A DNA stretch of 48,620 nt from Planctomycetaceae bacterium (lineage in GTDB: Bacteria; Planctomycetota; Planctomycetia; Planctomycetales; Planctomycetaceae): positions 1-48,620 of the forward strand of contig JAHBXV010000045.1 of the NCBI GenBank assembly GCA_019636285.1, written 5' to 3'. The notes under the pieces were generated by a model, which saw nothing but the letters and a program-made list of their open reading frames with translations, searched no databases and was not told the origin of the DNA. Position 1 is the stretch's first letter. Each line of letters starts with the position of its first letter. Positions 35,709 to 44,910 of the stretch are shown here, one piece after another. The position numbers were made by a program, and so were the translations under genes.

Positions 35709-36323
35709 ATGGCATTTGAACTTCCGAAGCTTCCCTACGCGTACGACGCGCTGGAACCGCATATCGATGCCCGGACGATGGAAATCCATTACACAAAGCA
35801 TCACCAGGCCTACATCAACAACGCCAACAACGCGTTGAAGGATCATCCGACCCTGGCGGCGAAGTCGGTCGAAGACCTGGTGAAAAATCTGGGCGAGGTT
35901 CCTGAGAACATCCGCACGACTGTTCGTAACAACGCTGGCGGCCATGCGAACCATTCGCTGTTCTGGACGGTTCTGGCCCCGAACGCCGGTGGCGAACCAA
36001 GTGGCGATCTGGCTGCCGCGATTACCTCGACATTTGGTGGCTTCAGTGAATTCAAGGAAAAGTTCAACGCGGCCGCGACGAGTCGGTTCGGCAGCGGCTG
36101 GGCCTGGCTGAGCGTTGATGCCTCGGGCAAGCTGATCGTGGAGAGCACTGCCAACCAAGATTCGCCGCTCATGGAAGGGCGAACGCCGATCCTGGGCCTC
36201 GACGTCTGGGAACACGCGTATTACCTGAACTACCAGAACCGCCGCCCCGACTACATTTCGGCGTTCTGGAACGTCGTGAACTGGCCGGAAGTGGCCAAGC
36301 GCTACGCCGCCTGCTCGAAGTAG
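35709..36323 (+). CDS. sodA: Superoxide dismutase (Fe/Mn family)
   Basis: Dismutates superoxide to oxygen and hydrogen peroxide in the cytosol. The 204-residue protein has metal ligands H27, H82 (NHSLFW), D165 and H169 ([11 protein letters not shown]). Gln150 in STANQDSPL and the GGHANH context point to the manganese-type active site, although cambialistic use is possible. AAAGGGA precedes the start. A strong intrinsic terminator follows the gene, so it is probably transcribed alone. Confidence 0.95.
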   Translation: MAFELPKLPYAYDALEPHIDARTMEIHYTKHHQAYINNANNALKDHPTLAAKSVEDLVKNLGEVPENIRTTVRNNAGGHANHSLFWTVLAPNAGGEPSGDLAAAITSTFGGFSEFKEKFNAAATSRFGSGWAWLSVDASGKLIVESTANQDSPLMEGRTPILGLDVWEHAYYLNYQNRRPDYISAFWNVVNWPEVAKRYAACSK

Positions 36324-36348
36324 CCTTCCTAGACTGTGTAGACTCGCG

Positions 36349-36392
36349 ATCCCGGCTTCATGGCCTTTAGGCAATGAAGCCGGGATTTTTTT
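36349..36392 (+). terminator. Intrinsic terminator after sodA
   Basis: A 12-bp stem ATCCCGGCTTCA / TGAAGCCGGGAT with a 14-base loop that can itself pair, followed by a run of seven T. Confidence 0.93.
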
Positions 36393-36472
36393 GTGATCTT
36401 TGGCCGAGCTTCGTGTGGTTGACGCTGCATCGAACCGCTTGAGTTTTCCGATAATGACGATCAGGCGAACTT

Positions 36473-36751
36473 GTGGCAGCCAGCTATTCAGTGCGATCGT
36501 CCGGACACGGTTTTGTGACTTCCATCCTTCTCAGCTTGCGATTCGGAGCCCTTTGCGTGCTGGCGATTAGCGTCGGCTGCGTGATTCCGACCTATCACAT
36601 GCCCGCCGGTTTCAGCAGCACATACCACGACGCCGTCGAAAAGTCGCAGGAAGCTGCCGAATTCGTGGTTGAGATGCCGGCCGGGTCGGCTGCTCCCGTC
36701 GAAGCTGTGCCGAAGAGCTGGACCTCGCGGTTTTCACGACGCGGAGGGTAA
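36473..36751 (+). CDS. Small putative lipoprotein
   Basis: A 92-residue protein starting at GTG 36473. A hydrophobic segment (LRFGALCVLAISVGC) ends in a Cys that could be lipidated, although the lipobox SVGC has Ser at the -3 position. The rest is short and polar, with a Pro/Ala-rich end and a basic tail. Family unknown. It lies directly after the sod terminator, so it probably has its own promoter. Confidence 0.5.
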   Translation: MAASYSVRSSGHGFVTSILLSLRFGALCVLAISVGCVIPTYHMPAGFSSTYHDAVEKSQEAAEFVVEMPAGSAAPVEAVPKSWTSRFSRRGG

Positions 36752-36891
36752 GTCGCCCAACGTCGGCCATTTCGGCGCGTCAGCGACAGGACCGAACAAC
36801 GGTTGTCGCCTCTGCCTTCGGATTGACGCGTTCGCTAACGATTCCCTATATCGTCGCTGAAAATGACCGTTCGACGAGAAGGGAATCTCTG

Positions 36892-37548
36892 ATGCGGCCT
36901 TGCGCGACGACCTGGGATGCGGAGATGTCCGCCGCCGAGCATGGCCTCTTGTGCCGACTGCTCCGCGAGGGTGACTGGCATGATCGGCACCTGGAGGTCG
37001 GGACCGCCGCGGGCGGAACGCTGGCCGCGATGATGAACTGCTATGAGCCGGGCAAGCGGCCGCAGTTCGTGGTGGTCGATCCCATGGCCTATTTTCCCGA
37101 TCAACCGGCCATCGTGCGACAGAACCTGACGCGGCACGGTCTGACAGCCGACGATGTCGACTTTCGCGTCGGGACGACCGTCGAACTTCTTCCGGCGGCC
37201 GCATCAGCGCGACAGACCTTCGACTTCATGCTGATTGACGGCTGTCACCGGCTGTCGTGGGTCATGCAGGATCTCAAGTGGACGCGGCTGCTCAACGTCG
37301 GCGGCGTGGTCTGCCTGCACGACTATGCGCCCAAGCATCAAGGCGTCGTTTGTGCGGTGGACCGCTTCCTCGCACGGCATCCGCATTATTCCGAGATCGC
37401 CCGGGCGGACTCGCTGATCGCGATTCGCAAAGACCGGGAAGCTTCCCAACTGGAAGTGGGGTGGTCGGACGAATGGTACGCCCGGCTGCGATCGGTGCCA
37501 CTGGCGATCGAGCGGAAGTGGAACCGCCTCAAGCGAAACGCTGCCTGA
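36892..37548 (+). CDS. Class I SAM-dependent methyltransferase (Methyltransf_24 type)
   Basis: A 218-residue protein. HLEVGTAAGGTLAAM is motif I and FVVVDPMAYF follows at strand 2. DFMLIDGCHRLSWVMQDL, GGVVCLHDYAPKHQGV and a helical tail match the Methyltransf_24 group often linked to sugar or glycan modification. ATG 36892 has AAGGGA 7 bases upstream. It converges on the CBS gene, and a perfect 7-bp hairpin (37549-37565) directly follows the stop codon. Confidence 0.8.
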   Translation: MRPCATTWDAEMSAAEHGLLCRLLREGDWHDRHLEVGTAAGGTLAAMMNCYEPGKRPQFVVVDPMAYFPDQPAIVRQNLTRHGLTADDVDFRVGTTVELLPAAASARQTFDFMLIDGCHRLSWVMQDLKWTRLLNVGGVVCLHDYAPKHQGVVCAVDRFLARHPHYSEIARADSLIAIRKDREASQLEVGWSDEWYARLRSVPLAIERKWNRLKRNAA

Positions 37549-37565
37549 GGCGGTGATCCACCGCC
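37549..37565. other. Hairpin between convergent genes
   Basis: GGCGGTG-ATC-CACCGCC is a perfect 7-bp stem with a 3-base loop directly after the methyltransferase stop. It lacks a T run. Confidence 0.5.
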
Positions 37566-37604
37566 AAGACGCGGACGAGCGTCCGAAGGCCTCGACCTCG
37601 AATC

Positions 37605-38042
37605 TCAAACGCGACCGTACAGGTACTCGTGAAGCTGGAAGATCTCGACTTCCTGCGAGGCGCACTGGTGAGCATTCAGGTCGCCGATCGACACCATGCC
37701 GATGACCGTGCCATCGGTCCTGACGACAGGGAGATGGCGAATCCGGCGATGCTTCATCACGCAGCGGGCTTCTTCCAGGGACATCTCAACGGGCGCGGCA
37801 ATCACCTCGCTCGTCATGACGGCGGCGACACGTGTGCTGGACGGGGATCTTCCCGCGGCTACGACGCGACGCAGGACATCGCGTTCCGTAAAAATGCCGG
37901 CCAGCTGAGTTCCTTCAACCACGACGAGCGCGCCGATGGCGTGTTCGTTCATGATTTGCGTGGCTTCCAGCACGGAGAGTCCCGATGGAATGCTATGCAG
38001 ATGCGCCTGTTTTTCGATCAACAGATCAGCGACGGTTGTCAT
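37605..38042 (-). CDS. CBS-domain pair protein
   Basis: A 145-residue protein made of two tandem CBS domains, which together bind adenine nucleotides. The first holds VLEATQIMNEHAIGALVVVE and GIFTERDVLRRV; the second holds SLEEARCVMKHRRIRHLPVV and GMVSIGDLNAH. No effector domain is attached, so it is a stand-alone regulator or ligand sensor of unknown target. ATG 38042 has GGAG about 8 bases upstream. Confidence 0.9.
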   Translation of the reverse strand: MTTVADLLIEKQAHLHSIPSGLSVLEATQIMNEHAIGALVVVEGTQLAGIFTERDVLRRVVAAGRSPSSTRVAAVMTSEVIAAPVEMSLEEARCVMKHRRIRHLPVVRTDGTVIGMVSIGDLNAHQCASQEVEIFQLHEYLYGRV

Positions 38043-38385
38043 GAGTGGGCTCCATTCAAAGGGCACGGACAGGTGAGCCACGAGGACTCGAAAGAAGAGA
38101 CTCGGGAACCAAATGCGCGCGGCAACGAAGCCTGATGCGACGAATGCCGCTGGGCCTGACTGGAAGAACTCTCAATGAATGTCAACGGGCGGACAGATTG
38201 AGCAATTCGATCGAAACTCGAATTGCAGGTCTCAAGACTGGCAAACTGAAAATGTAAGACGGGTACGTTCTGATCAACCTCCGACGAGTCGGGAAACGAC
38301 CCAATCCGCCGGATTGAGTTCAAGGCTAGACCGAACGTTTCACGCGATCAACAACTTTTTTTGAAATGCTTCGTGAAAGTCCTGC
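38043..38385. other. Gene-free stretch of 343 bp
   Basis: Divergent spacer between the CBS gene and the membrane-protein gene. It should hold both promoters. No repeat or structured element seen. Confidence 0.4.
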
Positions 38386-38796
38386 ATGACAGCACCAAAC
38401 CTCTTTGCCCGCCGGGTTTTTCGTTATGCGGGCTGGTACGGAATTCTGGTACTGACGCCCCAGTATTTTCTCGAAAAGGAAATCGCGCGGATGGGACAGC
38501 CGCCGGTCGCGCACCCCGAGTTTTATTACGGGTTCGTCGGCGTGGCGCTTGCCTGGCAAGTGGCGTTCCTGATCATTGCGAGCGAGCCGGCGCGTTATCG
38601 GCCGCTGATGCTGCCAGCCATTCTGGAGAAGCTGTCGTTTGGAATCGCGGCAATCATTCTGGTGGCGTTGGGACGAACCGCGCCGATGGTGATTCCGTTT
38701 GCCACCATTGATCTGACACTTGGGGGCCTGTTCGCGGCGGCATGGTGGCGGTTAGGGGGCGAGGCCAACGCTGTCGTGCCAGATAGCCGCCCCTGA
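38386..38796 (+). CDS. Hypothetical four-helix membrane protein
   Basis: A 136-residue protein with four hydrophobic segments (about residues 14-28, 48-66, 80-97 and 102-120), typical of small integral membrane proteins. No family recognised. LTPQYFLEKEIARMG follows the first helix. GAAAG stands before the ATG. It is 93 bp upstream of a methyltransferase gene on the same strand and may share its transcript. Confidence 0.65.
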   Translation: MTAPNLFARRVFRYAGWYGILVLTPQYFLEKEIARMGQPPVAHPEFYYGFVGVALAWQVAFLIIASEPARYRPLMLPAILEKLSFGIAAIILVALGRTAPMVIPFATIDLTLGGLFAAAWWRLGGEANAVVPDSRP

Positions 38797-38888
38797 TCCG
38801 GCCTTTACCGATGTCGGCAGGCTGAACTATAGACGGGGGCTTTCGAAGCGGCGCGGTTTGCGATTTGGCTTGTGAAGGACGAGGCGGA

Positions 38889-39539
38889 ATGCAGGAACAT
38901 CCTGGTCTTCAGGAAGAATGGCAGACCGAGACGACGTTGTACCAGCGTCCGCACCCTCGACTCGCGCGGATGGCGGCCCTCTTGAAAGAGTGCCAGCCCA
39001 CGGCAGTGCTTGATATCGGCTGTTCGACCGCGACGCTGGCGAGCCTGTTGCCGTCCGATGTCGAATATTTTGGCTGCGACGTCACGGACCATGCCGCACG
39101 ATTGTTGCCGCCAGCTCACTTTCAGCAGCGAGATTTGAATGCGGACTGCGATCTGTCCTGGTTCGCGGACCGTTCGATCGACGCTCTGCACATCGGCGGC
39201 GTCTTCGAATACCTGCATGAACCCGGCGCGACGCTTGCGGAAGCTCGGCGGCTCTTGAAGCCGGGGCAACCGCTGGTCACGAGCATCACGAATTTCGCGG
39301 CTGCCCGTTATCGCAACCGCAACGATCAACATCGCTGGTGGATCTATCGACCGTCATTGGCGGAGTTCCAGAACCTGCTCGCCGAGAATGGCTGGAGAGT
39401 CCGCCACACCGAGGCGTTTCTCGATCGCCGAGGGCCGAGGCAGTGGATCTTCGACGCGCGGCGGCGCTGGTATAACCCAGAGCATCCGTCGCTGCTCAAT
39501 ACGGCGCTACAGTACCTGTTTGTCGCGGAAGCGGCGTAA
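38889..39539 (+). CDS. Class I SAM-dependent methyltransferase
   Basis: A 216-residue protein with motif I VLDIGCSTATLASLL, strand-2 YFGCDVTDHAARLL and a motif-IV-like SIDALHIGGVFEYLHEPG. The post-motif helix AEARRLLKPGQPLVTSITNF also fits the Methyltransf_11/23 type. The C-terminal part is Arg/Trp-rich (HRWWIYRPSLAEFQNLL). Substrate unknown. ATG 38889 has GAGGCGGA just upstream. The minus-strand SRP RNA gene lies directly downstream and converges on it. Confidence 0.8.
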   Translation: MQEHPGLQEEWQTETTLYQRPHPRLARMAALLKECQPTAVLDIGCSTATLASLLPSDVEYFGCDVTDHAARLLPPAHFQQRDLNADCDLSWFADRSIDALHIGGVFEYLHEPGATLAEARRLLKPGQPLVTSITNFAAARYRNRNDQHRWWIYRPSLAEFQNLLAENGWRVRHTEAFLDRRGPRQWIFDARRRWYNPEHPSLLNTALQYLFVAEAA

Positions 39540-39605
39540 CGTGGCGAATGAGCGCGACGTTTTGACGAGTGTGTTGCCGAGGGAGTCGCAGGCGACCTCC
39601 CCCCA

Positions 39606-39722
39606 CACCCGAGAACCAAGTGCTTAGGGCTGCTTCAGTTACGACCTGACCCGGTTCGCACGGCCCCGCCGCGAAGAGAGGCCGCCTGTGACCCCCAGCG
39701 GGAGCCCGAACAGCCAAGACCT
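39606..39722 (-). ncRNA. ffs: Signal recognition particle RNA (4.5S type)
   Basis: On the minus strand the conserved domain IV is at 39652-39627. The 5' arm GGGUCAGG and 3' arm AGCAGCCC form the asymmetric Ffh-binding loop, capped by UCG-UAAC-UGA. The tetraloop UAAC fits the URRC class rather than the GGAA of E. coli. GUGC (39661-39658) and GCAC (39623-39620) extend the stem below. The ends are estimated; a short bacterial type without an Alu domain is likely. The RNA joins Ffh to target membrane and secreted proteins. Confidence 0.85.
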
Positions 39723-39793
39723 GTAGTTTCGCCGATTCCGCCGCGAAAACAAGGGATCGCGGGGGGAATTTCGCGGGGAGAGCCCGAGAAAGG

Positions 39794-39824
39794 CAGCGCT
39801 CCCCGGTGGGTCGCGGCTAAGGGG
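39794..39824. repeat. Dispersed repeat motif, copy A
   Basis: AGCGCTCCCCGG followed by TGGGTCGCGGCTAAGGGG. The ends AGCGC and GCGCT can pair to form a hairpin. It contains the stop codon of the 1671-residue gene. Copy B lies at 45999-46031. Confidence 0.7.
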
Positions 39825-42800
39825 CGCTCTCGGTGAGTTTCTCGCGGACGGCTGGGGGAACATCGGCTTCAGGGATTTGTCCGGTCCGTACCGCCTCTTG
39901 CAGCGCCATGCGGCGGGACGTTGATCGCAACAGGGCTTCGAGGGCAAGCTTGCGATTGTTGGCCTTCAATCCAGGCCAGGCCTTAATGAGGGCTTCCGTC
40001 GCGAGAGGATCGGGGACATCACCAGTTCCGCTGACGGCCCCCATCTGGAGTTCCGCATCAACGTCAGCCGCAAGATAGCGGGAGAGTGTTTTGTCAGCCG
40101 ATGACCAACCTGCCATGGCGACCATGCGGAGCGCGTCGTAGCGGGTGCCGTTGCGGACATTCGTGTTGTCGGACATGACAAACGATTCACGGATGGAATG
40201 CTCCCAGCGCGCTTTCAGCTCGCGGTCGTTGCCGATGACTTCCAGAATCCGTTCGTGCGGCCAGGCTCCGGCCTGCGTGATGCCGTTGATGAGGCCGCCG
40301 CCAATGACGACCGCCTGCCAGTCCCGCAGCGGCTGTCCGGGCTGCGGCAGACTGACGCGGAGGAGGCGATCGAGTTCCTCCTTCTGATCGCGTTTTCCGG
40401 CCGCAATGGTGACGCGCCAGATCCACGGAATTCGGCGGTATTCTTCGGCCTCGTTCCCGGCCGGTAAATCGCGCGTCATCGCTTCGAGGAGTTCAGCGGA
40501 TTGAGCGGCAGCTTTGGCGATCAAGGCCTCGCGCTCGGGGCCGGGTCGGGCATCATCCAGAATCTGCCCGGCGATTTCCGCCGCCGCCGGGGCATCTTCC
40601 GCGCGGTCCCGCTGCGTCACCAGGGCAAAGATGTCGGCGAGATCTTGCGGTGAAAGGTCGCGTTCGAAGCCCTCGGGCATCAGCGAGCGGTTACTGGAAA
40701 CGAGGTCGTCGAGGTTGGACCGCTCGATGCGGACGGACTTGGCCTCAGCGGCCAACAAGGTGATTGCGTCGTCGGCTTCGTCGGTCAATAGACCCTGATG
40801 CGTCAACCCGTCGCCGGTTGCCGCGGCGTAGGCAATGTACCGCTGGTCGACGGCCTGATTGGGGTCGAGAACCGCATTGAGGAGTGCCTGCCACGGCTTG
40901 TTGCGCGATTCGCCCAGATTGGGGCCGACGGCGTGGCCCTTCCCTTCCCACTGATGGCAGTTCGCGCACCGTTTGTCGTAGAGTTGACGGCCCCGCTCCG
41001 TGTCGCCGACTTGAGTCAGGACCGATGCGTACGATGCCAGAATCTCGCCGCGTCCCGGCTGATTGCTGTCGCGCAACAGGGTTCCCGCGCGCTCTCGGAT
41101 GTCGGCGTCGGGATGATTGAGGAATCGTTCACGCAACGCGGCATCGAACTGATTGGCGGGGAGTCGCTTTTCGGCAATGGCATCGAGCACCAGCCGTGTG
41201 TCCGCGGGACGTGTCAGCCAGCGCTCGACGAGATGGCGTCGAAACTGCGGCGTGAAGCCGACCCAGCGTTCAACAAGTTGAGAAAAGAGTTCCGGTGTGG
41301 AGTGACGAGATAGAACGTCGACGATGCGTTCCTGGAGCCTCTGCGAGGATCGTGGCGACAGTCGTTCGAGCAACTGGCTGCGGTCGGTAGAAAGTTCACG
41401 GGGTTCTGTTGTGAGCAGTCCGGCAACCTGGATTCGTAGCGGTTCGGCGGTGTCATCCGCGACGAAGAGATCGCGAGCCTGACCGACTTTCTCGCGGACC
41501 AGTGCTGCCAGTTCCGCGTTTTCGGAAGCGTCTATCTTCCAGCGGTTGCGGGAGACAGCCAGCGATTCCACCAGCGACCAGTTGACGTTGTTTTCATTCG
41601 CGGCACGCAATTGCGGCAGAGTCAGTTCGCGGATCGCGGCGGCATTACCTGAGGCGAGCGATATTTGGAAGACGGGCTGCCACAGCGTGGGAGTCTCGGC
41701 AAGCGCCGGGGCCAGTTGCGTGACGAAGTCGTTCCAGTTTGGTTCCCGGATGCCGCGCAGGATGAGAAACGCCAGATCGGCATTCTCGCCATGCGCGCGA
41801 TACCAGTGCCGCACCAGTTCCGCGATGGCGGGTTGGTCGAGTCGATGAGCGGCGGCGATGACCTCGGCGAGGACACGGTCGTCGGTCTCATTGCGCAGCG
41901 TCAGCAAGAGCGATTCGGCAAAGGGCGGGATTTCCGCGCTTCGTGCGAGAATGCGAGCCGCCTGTTGCCGCAAGAAGGAAGAAGGGCTGGTGATCGCGGC
42001 TTGCAGGGACGATTCCTCGAGACGATTGGCGATGGCCAACGACCAGAACGCGGCGGATCGGCCAGCCGGGTGGCCATCGGGATTCCTGGCATAGTCCAGG
42101 AGGAGCGGCGCGAGGACGTCGATGTCGCGTCGCAGAATCTGCTGTTGGGCCAGATCGCGAACAATCCCATTCGGAGAATTGAGCGCTGCGATGAGTTCCG
42201 CATCGGTTGCGGTTTCGAGTTTCGGCACCTGGCGCGTTTCGCCATTTGTCGGGCGAACGCGATAGATTCGACCGCGGCGGTCGCCAGCTCGGATATCGAG
42301 GGTCTCGCGGACTTCTTCGGGAATCCATCGCGGGTGCTCGATGACACCGCGCGACATGTCGACGATCCAGAGGCAGCCATCGGGACCGGTGCGGGCTTGA
42401 ACGGGCCGGAAGTAATTGTCGGTGGAACGCAGGAATTCGGAACTGGCCTCTTCGGAGGCGCGATGGGCGGCGAACGACAGGCCGCTCGGCGAAAGCTGCC
42501 GTCGGTGGACGAGCAGATTGACCGGCTCGCAGGTGAATGAGTTGCCACCGAAGGCGGCGCCGAGCCAGTCATCGCGATAGATTCCCAGGCCGCAAGCCGC
42601 GGTCAAACGTCCTGCCGGGCCCGAGAGCTTAAACAATTGGAAGTCGCTACGAATCGGAAAGATCTGGTAGGGATCATCACCCGATGCGATCGACCGTGTC
42701 GTCGGGGGGAGCGACAATCCGGGGCGTGTGGAAACATCCTGGAAAGGATAATGGAGAATCGCGTTGCCATTGTGGCAGCCCAGGCGGTCTCCGGCATCGG

Positions 42801-44832
42801 TCAGGGCGAGTCCCTGCTGCGTGCGGCCAGGCATTGGTTCCAGCAGACCTTCATCGGGCTTGAGGCGGAAGTCCCGGTGGCCCAGCGCGATCGTCTCGTT
42901 CCGTTTGGGAGAATGAATGTCGCCGCCGAAGAGGCCGCAGGAACCGTAGTACCAGCCATCCATGCCCCACGTGAGGCTGTTGACGCGGGCCTGGTAGTTC
43001 TCGGTCCCAAAGCCGGTGACGACGACTTCACGACGATCGGCCACGCCGTCACCGTCGGTGTCCTCGGCGTAAAGAATATCCGGGGCCGCACAGATGAGGA
43101 CTCCCTTGCCGTGCGCGGTGACGCCTGTGGGAAAAGGCAGGTCGCGCAGAAAGATTGTCGAACGGTCATAGATGCCGTCGCCATTGTCGTCGATGAGATG
43201 GCGGACGCGGCCGCCGGCTTCAAAGTTGCCCTTGAGACCCGAAGGATAGTCGTTCATCTCGCAGACCCAGAGAGATCCATCGGCGGCGAAGTCGATCGCG
43301 ACGGGGTCCGCGATCAACGGCTCGGCTGCGACCAGTTGCAGGTCCACGGGTGTCGAGAACTCGATACGCCGCATTGACTGTCGGGGCGAGAGTCCGTCGT
43401 TGGTGTTGTCTTTAGCGGCCGGACTGCGTTGAAGCGACGCTGGCGTTTGCCGCAGGACGGCGGCAACGATGGTCTCTTCCAAACCTGCTGCAAACGGTGC
43501 CGGCCAGTTGTAGTAGGTCATGGCGCTGGCTCCTTCGTAGCCTCCTTCTTTCAGGACGCGCTCGGACGGGATATAGCACGGCGTGTCGTTCGCGTAAGCG
43601 TGGACCCACAAGCGGTCGGGGTCGATCTTTCGACGCAGATGCAGCGCGTAGTCGACAACGACTTCGCCGGGGAGGAAGACCATGTGGAGGTCGTCGCCGA
43701 AGGACCACCTCTGGACGGAATAATCGACCTCGGTCGGCAACGCTTCGCCGCGGTCGAGTTGCTCCAATTGAACGGTCGCGTGATAGCCGATGTAACTTCC
43801 AGTCTTCTGCCGTTCGACCCAGTGCTCGCGCGATGGCACCGGCGCGAGTGGCAGTGCGAATGATTCGCTGGAGGCCGTGACGGGACCGCGAACGGGGGCG
43901 AGATAACCCTTCAGCAATCGCAGCACTTCATCAGCCAGTTCCAGGCCCTGCATGCGGGCGACATCGACCTTGTCGCCGGTCACGCCGGACAGCGGATTCT
44001 GATCGGCCCCGCAGCCGATGGAGACCATGGCGATGCAGCCGGGAATCGCGCGTTCGAGGGCATCGCAGGCAAAGCCCGGCCAGTCGCCGCCGATGAGATT
44101 GTGCGACAAGGTGACGGCGTGGCAGGCATACGTGGCGAGGACGCCGCGAACGGCACCTTCGGAACTGCGAATCAACAGGACCGGCAGGCCATGGTCGCGC
44201 GGGCCGTCGACAGCGCGGCGGTTCTTCGCGAAGGTCGCTTCACCACGGCCCCACGAAAGGGTCGCGGGTTGGCGATCCGCCAGCGCGGCGAGGCAGACCT
44301 GTTCCAGATCGTCGAGCAGCTTCACGGTGTACTGCTGAATGTGCTCGCGGTGGGCGGGTGGAATGGGTTCGCCGAACAATGTCGGCAGGACGTCATCGAT
44401 CATCGGGGCCGTGTGGGTATGTGTTGTCGTGACCGCGAGACGTTCCGGCGAGATTCCCCGTGGCTTCAATCGCGCGGCGAGTTGATTGACCAGGTTGCGC
44501 GACACGCCCGTCGAGTCGATCGTCAGCAGAATCGCCGGTGATTCGAAGTCGCTTCCTATCGCAATCGCGCGGGCATAGATCGGAATCAGAACTCCTTCCG
44601 ACTCCTCACGGCGGAATCCAAAGCCGCTGAGGCGGATGGGGTGATCGGGGGTAATGTCGCGTTTGGCGATCCCGACAAGGCGAGATTCCGGGGCGACGGC
44701 GTCTTCGGCGATTACCGGAAGCGATGCCGACACGGCGAACGCGGCAAGCAGACTCCACAGACGCGCGACGGGCGTGATGCTCGAGACATGAGTGGAAAGG
44801 AACCGACACGAACAACGGAACGACAGCGACAT
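39817..44832 (-). CDS. Ceramidase-like / PVC-type dehydrogenase / HEAT / cytochrome c fusion protein
   Basis: A 1671-residue exported protein with an N-terminal signal sequence (LWSLLAAFAVSASLPVIA). Residues about 50-460 resemble the neutral ceramidase N-terminal domain (GIAKRDITPDHPI, THTHTAP near 135, YACHAVTLSHN, FLPGEVVVDYA). Residues about 490-860 are the PVC-type membrane-bound dehydrogenase beta-propeller (VDLQLVAAEPLIADPVAI, GSLWVCEMNDYP, DDNGDGIYD). Helical HEAT-like repeats fill 870-1260. A c-type cytochrome domain follows, with C1289-A-N-C1292-H1293 and a Met ligand candidate in LMPEGFERDL. The last 250 residues are unassigned. It probably acts in the periplasm on an amide- or sugar-containing polymer with electron transfer, but this is inference. 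The neutral-ceramidase fusion makes it longer than usual PVC-type proteins. Confidence 0.85.
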   Translation of the reverse strand: MSLSFRCSCRFLSTHVSSITPVARLWSLLAAFAVSASLPVIAEDAVAPESRLVGIAKRDITPDHPIRLSGFGFRREESEGVLIPIYARAIAIGSDFESPAILLTIDSTGVSRNLVNQLAARLKPRGISPERLAVTTTHTHTAPMIDDVLPTLFGEPIPPAHREHIQQYTVKLLDDLEQVCLAALADRQPATLSWGRGEATFAKNRRAVDGPRDHGLPVLLIRSSEGAVRGVLATYACHAVTLSHNLIGGDWPGFACDALERAIPGCIAMVSIGCGADQNPLSGVTGDKVDVARMQGLELADEVLRLLKGYLAPVRGPVTASSESFALPLAPVPSREHWVERQKTGSYIGYHATVQLEQLDRGEALPTEVDYSVQRWSFGDDLHMVFLPGEVVVDYALHLRRKIDPDRLWVHAYANDTPCYIPSERVLKEGGYEGASAMTYYNWPAPFAAGLEETIVAAVLRQTPASLQRSPAAKDNTNDGLSPRQSMRRIEFSTPVDLQLVAAEPLIADPVAIDFAADGSLWVCEMNDYPSGLKGNFEAGGRVRHLIDDNGDGIYDRSTIFLRDLPFPTGVTAHGKGVLICAAPDILYAEDTDGDGVADRREVVVTGFGTENYQARVNSLTWGMDGWYYGSCGLFGGDIHSPKRNETIALGHRDFRLKPDEGLLEPMPGRTQQGLALTDAGDRLGCHNGNAILHYPFQDVSTRPGLSLPPTTRSIASGDDPYQIFPIRSDFQLFKLSGPAGRLTAACGLGIYRDDWLGAAFGGNSFTCEPVNLLVHRRQLSPSGLSFAAHRASEEASSEFLRSTDNYFRPVQARTGPDGCLWIVDMSRGVIEHPRWIPEEVRETLDIRAGDRRGRIYRVRPTNGETRQVPKLETATDAELIAALNSPNGIVRDLAQQQILRRDIDVLAPLLLDYARNPDGHPAGRSAAFWSLAIANRLEESSLQAAITSPSSFLRQQAARILARSAEIPPFAESLLLTLRNETDDRVLAEVIAAAHRLDQPAIAELVRHWYRAHGENADLAFLILRGIREPNWNDFVTQLAPALAETPTLWQPVFQISLASGNAAAIRELTLPQLRAANENNVNWSLVESLAVSRNRWKIDASENAELAALVREKVGQARDLFVADDTAEPLRIQVAGLLTTEPRELSTDRSQLLERLSPRSSQRLQERIVDVLSRHSTPELFSQLVERWVGFTPQFRRHLVERWLTRPADTRLVLDAIAEKRLPANQFDAALRERFLNHPDADIRERAGTLLRDSNQPGRGEILASYASVLTQVGDTERGRQLYDKRCANCHQWEGKGHAVGPNLGESRNKPWQALLNAVLDPNQAVDQRYIAYAAATGDGLTHQGLLTDEADDAITLLAAEAKSVRIERSNLDDLVSSNRSLMPEGFERDLSPQDLADIFALVTQRDRAEDAPAAAEIAGQILDDARPGPEREALIAKAAAQSAELLEAMTRDLPAGNEAEEYRRIPWIWRVTIAAGKRDQKEELDRLLRVSLPQPGQPLRDWQAVVIGGGLINGITQAGAWPHERILEVIGNDRELKARWEHSIRESFVMSDNTNVRNGTRYDALRMVAMAGWSSADKTLSRYLAADVDAELQMGAVSGTGDVPDPLATEALIKAWPGLKANNRKLALEALLRSTSRRMALQEAVRTGQIPEADVPPAVREKLTESAP

Positions 44833-44910
44833 GCTCGTGTTCTCGCAACATGAGAAGAAAAGGATTACGCTCCGACGCGGAAAACGGTATCAGTGTGCGT
44901 CCATGAGATG

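Noticed and set aside
35412-36374. 320-residue minus-strand frame opposite superoxide dismutase
   Set aside because: The SOD metal ligands on the plus strand are complete; this is a shadow frame.
39639-39947. Minus-strand frame across 39639-39947 as a protein gene
   Set aside because: It covers the SRP RNA and the 3' end of the giant gene in another frame; the RNA structure explains the conserved bases.
41665-42540. 291-residue plus-strand frame inside the giant minus-strand gene
   Set aside because: It lies wholly within the PVC-dehydrogenase/HEAT coding region and has no domain or ribosome site of its own.
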